A stretch of DNA of 64,000 nt. Origin: Rhipidocladum racemiflorum. Its lineage: Eukaryota; Streptophyta; Magnoliopsida; Poales; Poaceae. The stretch covers positions 12,290,501-12,354,500 of the forward strand of contig CM070578.1 in the NCBI GenBank assembly GCA_036346355.1, given 5' to 3'. The position numbers and the translations under genes were made by a program. The stretch's first letter is position 1, and each line of letters opens with the position of its first letter. Of this stretch, positions 57,990-64,000 are shown in pieces. The notes beneath the pieces were generated by a model that did no database searches, was not told where the DNA came from, and saw nothing but the letters and a program-made list of their open reading frames with translations.

Positions 57990-59294
57990 ATTACTTTAAA
58001 TAGAGAAGAAATATCAGCATAGTCCACTTATCGTAGAATATTCCAAAAATATTTTATTTTCTTTTTATGAATTTATTTTATGTTTAATCTTTTGAGAGTT
58101 TGTTCTCCTTCGTACAAACTCTCATTGAGCCCATTCAAATTTCTAAATTCATATAAATTCAAGATCTTTATTTTACTATATTTTATTTAAAATTTTGGAC
58201 TTTTTTGGTATTTGATTTGAATTTATTTTAATTATTGCTATTCATTTTGCTCAGACGTTGAAGTCTTGGGAGCGTTCGAAAGTGAGAAATTAATCAAAGA
58301 CCAAGTGTTATTTCAAGTTATACTTATTTTTAAATAATTTAGGATTTAACTATTCGGCCCATTTGAATTACACCTACCTTGTCATTTGGTATGCTATAAT
58401 TATTTATCACCCTATGATAGATAATTACTGGTTGGTTGTTAATATAATAGCAACGTGGGTTGGTAGATCATGCTTAGTTTGCTTAGTCATGCCAGGAATC
58501 ATTGATATATTTTGAAAGTGCAAATTAAAACTTGACTAACAATCTATATAATGTCTTTTAGAAAAGGGCGTGTCATGTGTGTATCACATAATTATGTGGA
58601 TGTTGTTGATCGTATGTGTTGCACGATGATAAACTGGGGTGGTAAAATGATTTAGATTAAGGCAAATGGCAAGAGGCTGTGTGGCAGGGTGGATCTGTGT
58701 GACATTTGGATTAAAGTAACTGTGTGAATCACTTGATATAGAAATCCTGTCTCGGTCAGTTAAGGACTTAATCATGCAAGCCATTGAACTAAGCTAATCA
58801 TGCAACTATATGTCTATTATGGGCCAGATCTAGCTCAGTAAGTCACCGAGTCTTGACATATGATATCTCAAAGGATAACCAAACTGTATGTGCTGTTGGT
58901 GAATGTGTGTGTTGCAATGGGTCCACATCTTGAGCGGTGATTGTTCCTAGTCCAACGATGAGTTCATCTTATTCTTCTACTCTGTGTGAGGGAGGGCTAG
59001 TAAGACCAGGCTTATTGGGAGTGTTTATATTCAGATAGGATTTTCGAAAGGTTTTTATGATCTTCTTAGTCGCACGTCGATGGATATGGGTAATAGCCGA
59101 TATTATAATATTGATCATATCTTGTGGGTAAAATTTATAACCTCTACATAGTGTAAAATCTATTCGAGTAGTTGTGTCCTCGGTATAGGACAATGATTGG
59201 AGATTTCAGTCAAGAGTTAGATTTTATAAAATTACATATGGGAAAGGGAGGCTGTGTGCCGGTTTATTTTGAGAAATATCTAATAAATTTATTA

Positions 59295-59342
<48 letters not shown>

Positions 59343-59800
59343 GTTATACATTTATTGTAGTCAATTAAAAATACTGCTTTATTGGAAAACATCCATAATA
59401 ACCATTCTTTTGGAATAAGCCTTGCATGTAGTTATAATATAATTGCATTTTGTGCACGATTTGTCGAGTGCTTTATGTATTCACCTTAGCTGCAATAAAT
59501 CTATCAGTTGAAAAGAAGTATAAACCTGCTTTGGATGAGGAGTTCTACGAAGGGATGAGTGTCTAGGAGTCGAACTTTGCTAGATGCCGATTGCATATTG
59601 ATAGGATTCACTGAAATTTTTCGTTCCGCTACTATTTTTTTAAGAGTCAAGCATGTGAGGCTTAATAAGTGTAAATTTGACCTTAAGATCTTTTCAACAA
59701 TCTTTTATTCAATGAATTTAACCTTTTATTATGTTTTCGTTGTGTATGATTGTGGTATTACATCTATGTTGCCACTGTATGCACTAACATGATTTTAGAC
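57990..59800 (+). repeat. AT-rich LTR-like remnant abutting the pseudogene
   Basis: Shares words with 36780-39500: GTTCTCCTTCGTACAAACTC versus the equivalent at 37890, and CAGACGTTGAAGTC versus 38035. Includes an (ATT)n tract at 59289-59343. Ends not determined. No coding sense. Confidence 0.5.
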
Positions 59801-61757
59801 TATTGCAGTATACATAGAGAGTCCATATTTAAATATTCGAATCTCGACATGTACCCAGCTGTATTCAGAAATAGTAATTTGAAGGAAACCGAATGACATC
59901 TAACTGTACCCCTCAACGCGGTAGCAACTCCTGCTTACGTGTCGCCATTACCATCCATCTATGCGACCTGGTATGGTAGGCGACACTACACCAAAATGCA
60001 TAACGGACAAAGAAAACACGACGACAGACTCATATATCGCAGAACAGAACTGAAAAGGGCCAACTAACTAGATTAGAGCAAACCGCAGAAGAAATGAAGG
60101 AGTTCTAAAGTAACTTGTGGAAATCATGGATCCATTTTACCCCACTCAATGCCGGTGAGGGCGCCAGAGCGGCGGACGAGAAGAACGAAAACCTTAGGGA
60201 CTCAATAGAGGTTGTGTCCTGTAGCTATACAAAATAAGTCAAGGGAGGTGTCTAGGGAGCACCTGAGTGTTTTTTTAGTTTGTGAGCATGAGGCTAACCC
60301 TACTGCTATACGTGGTCCACTCGGGCCAGCACTAATCCGCCGGAGTGTTCCATCGCTGACAGTGACTTGGAGTCACCTCCACTTGCTTGGTAGAGTTTTA
60401 CGCGCACGGACTGATAACTTAATTTGCTGACAGAACGAGATTACCCAAACTGATCCAGTACAGTACACCCCGGAGACATGCATGTGAACTCCATCTTCCC
60501 AACCAAGTTAATCCATACCGGCTACATGCATGTTATACCGTACGTATATGCCAGAGACGTACATACCGGCTACATGCATGTGAACTCCATCTTCCCAACC
60601 AAGTTAATCCCCGGTTGAGTCAACGATAAAGCTGCTCTTCTTTTTCCCTCTTGTCCCGGCCAACTTGATGAGTCGAGTCCTTGTTCGTAGCTCTCCAAGG
60701 GCAGAGGTGGGGAGGGGTCGCGCAGACGCAACCGCGAACGATAAAAGTTGCTCGTCTTCGTAGCAGGTTGCACGTGATCGCAGAAAGCTGCTCTGCTTTT
60801 CCCTCTTGTCCTGGCCAATTTGGCGAGTTGAGTCATTTTCTGCACGTCCTTGTTCGTAGCTCCAAGGGCGGAGGTGGACCGGAGGGACGGCCGTGCGGAC
60901 GCAACGGCGGGATGAGGCCGCCACGGGAGTTGGACAACGACAGTCCATGGTCCCGGGTGCCGCAAGGCCATACGAAATCGGACACGGACCCGCTGCAGTC
61001 GTGGAGAAATTGCAGGCCATCAGAGATCAGCGTCTGAAGTTTTGAGATTTTTCCCTAGTCCCCCCGCAACCTTTCTTTTGGATCTAATCACCTTTGAAAT
61101 AAATTTGTACAAAATGTCCTTCTCCTTAGACGCACAAGATACAACAGGTTTTCGTACACATATCTGCTAAGTTCACGAGCTGAAGATAAGAGGGCTCGAA
61201 CCGCTGACATCCGTTACAGGGTAAACCACCGCCTCTCAGACCTCCCCGACGGGTTCTACCTTAAAGGCCAATGATAGACAATAACCCCCACCCTCTCCCC
61301 CAACACAGCTTACAACTCTCATCGTACTGTACTCTCCAAAGAGCAACTATTCTCCAAATCTCAAAACAAAAGGTATAGCAAGCCACGCGTACCTCGTTGC
61401 CACGCTTCGCTAGCTCGGAATGAGCTTCTATCGATCTCGCGATACTCAGTAGCGGTCTTATCAAGCTCTATGTGTTCAGTAGTTTTCCATAAAGCTACCG
61501 ACTATGTAGTCAGAAAGGAGAACATTTTTATAAATCTTTTAGGAAGAGGTCAAATTTGTAAAAAGAAATGTTTATGGATAGGCTAGAAAAGCAAAGTCTT
61601 CGGCATCTAAGATGGATTGTCGAGGAGAAAATTAGTACGGTAGAGCTTCCGATCTGGATCATTAGTCGCTGATCGGACAGTCCAACGGCACATGTGTTTT
61701 GTAACCGCCGCTGTACCGAAGCCAATGCACTGTGATTAATATCCACTGAGGTGAGCC

Positions 61758-61765
61758 ATAAAAGG
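61758..61765 (+). promoter_or_regulatory. TATA-like box, nucleoside hydrolase copy B
   Basis: CCATAAAAGGC about 130 bp upstream of the ATG at 61894, same position as in copy A. Confidence 0.5.
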
Positions 61766-61893
61766 CGCACCCATGATGCAGCAAGCCAAGGGTAGGGCAC
61801 CAACTGGCAACCGCCGCCTCCTCCCTATCCAGCGACCACCTCCCCCTTGTTCCCACGCGTGCATTGAGCTCCTTCTATGTACGTACGGTTTCC

Positions 61894-64000
61894 ATGGAGA
61901 AGATGAAGATGGAGAGGAAGAAGAGTGCTCAGCCATGGACGTTGGTGGCGGCGGCGGCAGTGGCCTTGACGTTCTTTGCGGTGGCCGCCGGTAGCGTCGC
62001 GGCGGCTGCCGCGCCGCGGCGGATCCTGGTGGACACGGACATGGACACCGACGACCTCCTCGCGCTGCTCTACATCCTCAAGCAGAACCGGTCCGAGTTC
62101 GACGTCAAGGTTGGTGCCGTGTAATTCTCTTCTCGTACTACGAAGCTTGCATCGACCTCTCCGTCTCCGAGGCTAATCACCAATCGATTGGACGGTGATT
62201 TCGTCCATGCAAAACTCCCATCTCCGTGTGACGGAAGGGCGTAAATACCGGAGGTACGAACGCACACGTATCTGCAGTGGAGATTGAGCAACGCACGATC
62301 TCATTCACATGGTGAAAAAATGGAACGATCTCATGGTTTGCGGTTGGAAAATGGACCATCTCCCACGAATCTCACACGCATGCTGAGTTTCACTCGATTG
62401 CCTGCGATGTCATTGCTCATTAGGCGAAAAAAAAGGTGGATGTAGATAGGACAACGATGGTGCTTCTTGGCCTTTGACTATGTTGATTCTACTGGTATCG
62501 TATTTCAACGCCATGTGTCCATTTGATGAAGTATATCTCCAAAAAGCGCAGAAATAAGCTAATTATTATTGAGAAGTGCTTCTATATATCTTATTGTAGT
62601 GATGCATCCTCTCTCTCTCTCTCTCTAGAGTCTATACTGAGTCTTAACTGGTAAGTTACTCTTGCTATGATATGAACACTACTGTTAAGTTACTCTTGCT
62701 ATGATATGAACACTGCAGGCCATTACCATCAACGCGAACGAATGGAGCGACGCCGGGCACGGCGTGAACCACCTATACGACATCCTCTACATGATGGGCC
62801 GCGACGACATCCCGGTCGGCGTCGGCGGCGACGGCGGGATATCGGACACCGGCGACATACGCCCGAACGTTGGCGGCTACCTACCACTGATAGACCAGGT
62901 AACAGCAACATATTATAATTTACACCATCGATCCTTGAGAAGAAGTACAACCGTCCAAGAATGCATGCATGGAGTCCTCTTCTTTTTTCTTTTCATGCGC
63001 TGCTAAAACGTGCGTAGGGCATATCGACGGCCGGCGGCTGCAGGTACCGGCAGTCGATCCCGCTGGGGCGCGGCGGTCGGCTCGACATCGACACCAACTC
63101 CGGGGTCAGGAGGGGCTTCCTCCCACAGGGAGGCCGGCGGTACAGGCCGCTCCGGCAGCCCACGGCGCAGCAGGTGATGGTGGACACGGTGTCCGCGGGC
63201 CCTACCACCGTGTTCCTCTTCGGGTCGCACACGAACGTCGCGCTCCTCCTCATGACGCACCCGCACCTGAGACGCAACATAGAGCACCTCTACGTCTCCG
63301 GCGGCGGCGTGAGGTCGGCGAACCCGACGGGCAACCTGTTCACCGCCTACGCCACCAACCCGTTCGCGGAGTTCAACATATTCGGAGACCCTTTCGCTGC
63401 CTATCAGGTACGTAGGAAATCAGGTACATCATCACCTTGCAGTTGCCCAGCCAAGCCTCGGGCGGGCCACGGGCCTTGATGAAAAGACCATGAGCTGGAC
63501 CAACTGGTCTGGTCATGGGCTGGCCCGCCCCTGATAACATGTAGATTTGTGAAGTGTGATTTCTTCAGCATTGTTTGGCTCCAATGAGCTAGCTGAGCAC
63601 GTAATTAAGCGATATGTGAAATGCGTGGTTCTCTTCAGGTGTTTCACTCCGGCATTCCCATCACACTCATTCCTCTTGACGCGACCAACACAATTCCGGT
63701 CACCGAGGAATTCTTTTCCGAATTCCGACGGCGTCAGCGAACGTACGAGGCACAGTACTGTTTCCAGTCGTTAGATCAGGTTTTGTTGAGGCAGAGAAGA
63801 CGGTCCAACGGCCATGGCAACACGGCAAGTCCAAACTCTTCTGTTTCTCATTCTTGTAAAAAATACCATTTCCTACGAAAGTATTGCACTCCAAGTCTCT
63901 TTCAATCTCCATGTCTAATCTTACCCTTTCTACTTTGTCCTAAAGCAGAGCTATTACATGTGGGATTCCTTTGCGGCCGGCGTGGCTCTCTCTAGCATGC
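61894..64000 (+). CDS. Secreted nucleoside hydrolase (NSH3-like), copy B, 3' end beyond the window
   Basis: Exons 61894-62109, 62719-62898, 63018-63407, 63639-63824 and the start of exon 5 at 63949. These match copy A exon for exon with the same phases and lengths, apart from one codon fewer in exon 1. It begins MEKMKMERKKSAQ, followed by a hydrophobic signal segment and VDTDMDTDD for metal and ribose binding. Exon 2 has NEWSDAGHGVNHLYDILYM; exon 3 has TAGGCRYRQ and FGSHTNVALLL. Everything visible is intact. Intron 4 again begins GC (ACG|GCAAGT). Intron 3 differs from copy A by a ~100-bp GC-rich palindromic insertion (63436-63535). Expected role: apoplastic nucleoside hydrolysis and salvage, inferred from the family. 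Whether domain two is intact here cannot be seen. Confidence 0.85.

Larger units (their letters stand above)
59849..64000 (+). repeat. Segmental duplication, copy B (runs off the window)
   Basis: Collinear with copy A at 41774-51960, without the 42-45 kb insertions. Has its own local duplications: a ~40-bp block CATGCATGTGAACTCCATC... at 60479 and 60571, and the GCTGCTCT...CCAATTTGGCGAG promoter block twice (60629-60720 and 60786-60880). Confidence 0.85.

Noticed and set aside
57737..58022. + strand frames over the coiled-coil exon
   Set aside because: Antisense shadows of the NAIP-like exon 57982-57840.

Overview
This is plant nuclear DNA, almost certainly from a grass (Poaceae). Genes carry introns. 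Intergenic space is packed with grass-type transposons: Stowaway-, Tourist/PIF-, hAT- and Mutator-type MITEs, small Helitrons, a rice-like SINE, and a Ty3/gypsy Tat-lineage LTR retrotransposon. Some features (a SINE resembling rice p-SINE, Helitron ends of rice type) hint at an Oryza-like genome, but I cannot fix the species.

Layout. 1-5.1 kb: the 3' part of a WD40 gene (LEC14B/DCAF11-like, + strand) converges on a tiny SERF/4F5-like gene (- strand). The only sensible reading of the SERF-like gene needs a U12-type AT-AC intron. A 329-bp Mutator-type MITE lies just upstream of it. 6-17.8 kb: one complete, fairly young Tat-type gypsy element with near-identical LTRs and a 5-bp target duplication. 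Its gag and protease are broken, its pol is open, and it carries an antisense plant-mobile-domain gene. 17.8-21.4 kb: intergenic MITEs. 21.4-22.6 kb: an intact single-exon LRR secreted-protein gene (- strand). 23.7-26.3 kb: the first two exons of a TLDc gene lying between PIF-like terminal repeats, probably a captured gene fragment.

26.3-35 kb is repeat-rich: long TA microsatellites, two tandem Helitron-like units, another Helitron, a Tourist MITE, a SINE with an 18-bp target duplication, and tandem duplications. 35.8-36.8 kb holds a FAR1-like pseudogene and 36.8-39.5 kb AT-rich LTR-like sequence.

41.8-52 kb and 59.8-64 kb are two copies of a segmental duplication. Each carries a secreted two-domain nucleoside hydrolase gene (NSH3-like). 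Copy A is complete, but part of its second domain is decayed and it has been invaded by several transposons, one of them inside an intron. Copy B runs off the window end. Between the copies lie head-to-head LTR fragments (54.5-56.2 kb), a broken At4g15545/NAIP-like coiled-coil gene (56.4-58 kb) and another LTR-like stretch.

The host genes are unrelated housekeeping or secretory genes, not a pathway. The more interesting signals are the AT-AC intron, the TLDc capture, the antisense cargo gene with its rearranged junction to pol, two families of self-complementary 'word' repeats, and the nucleoside hydrolase duplication with compensating frameshifts.
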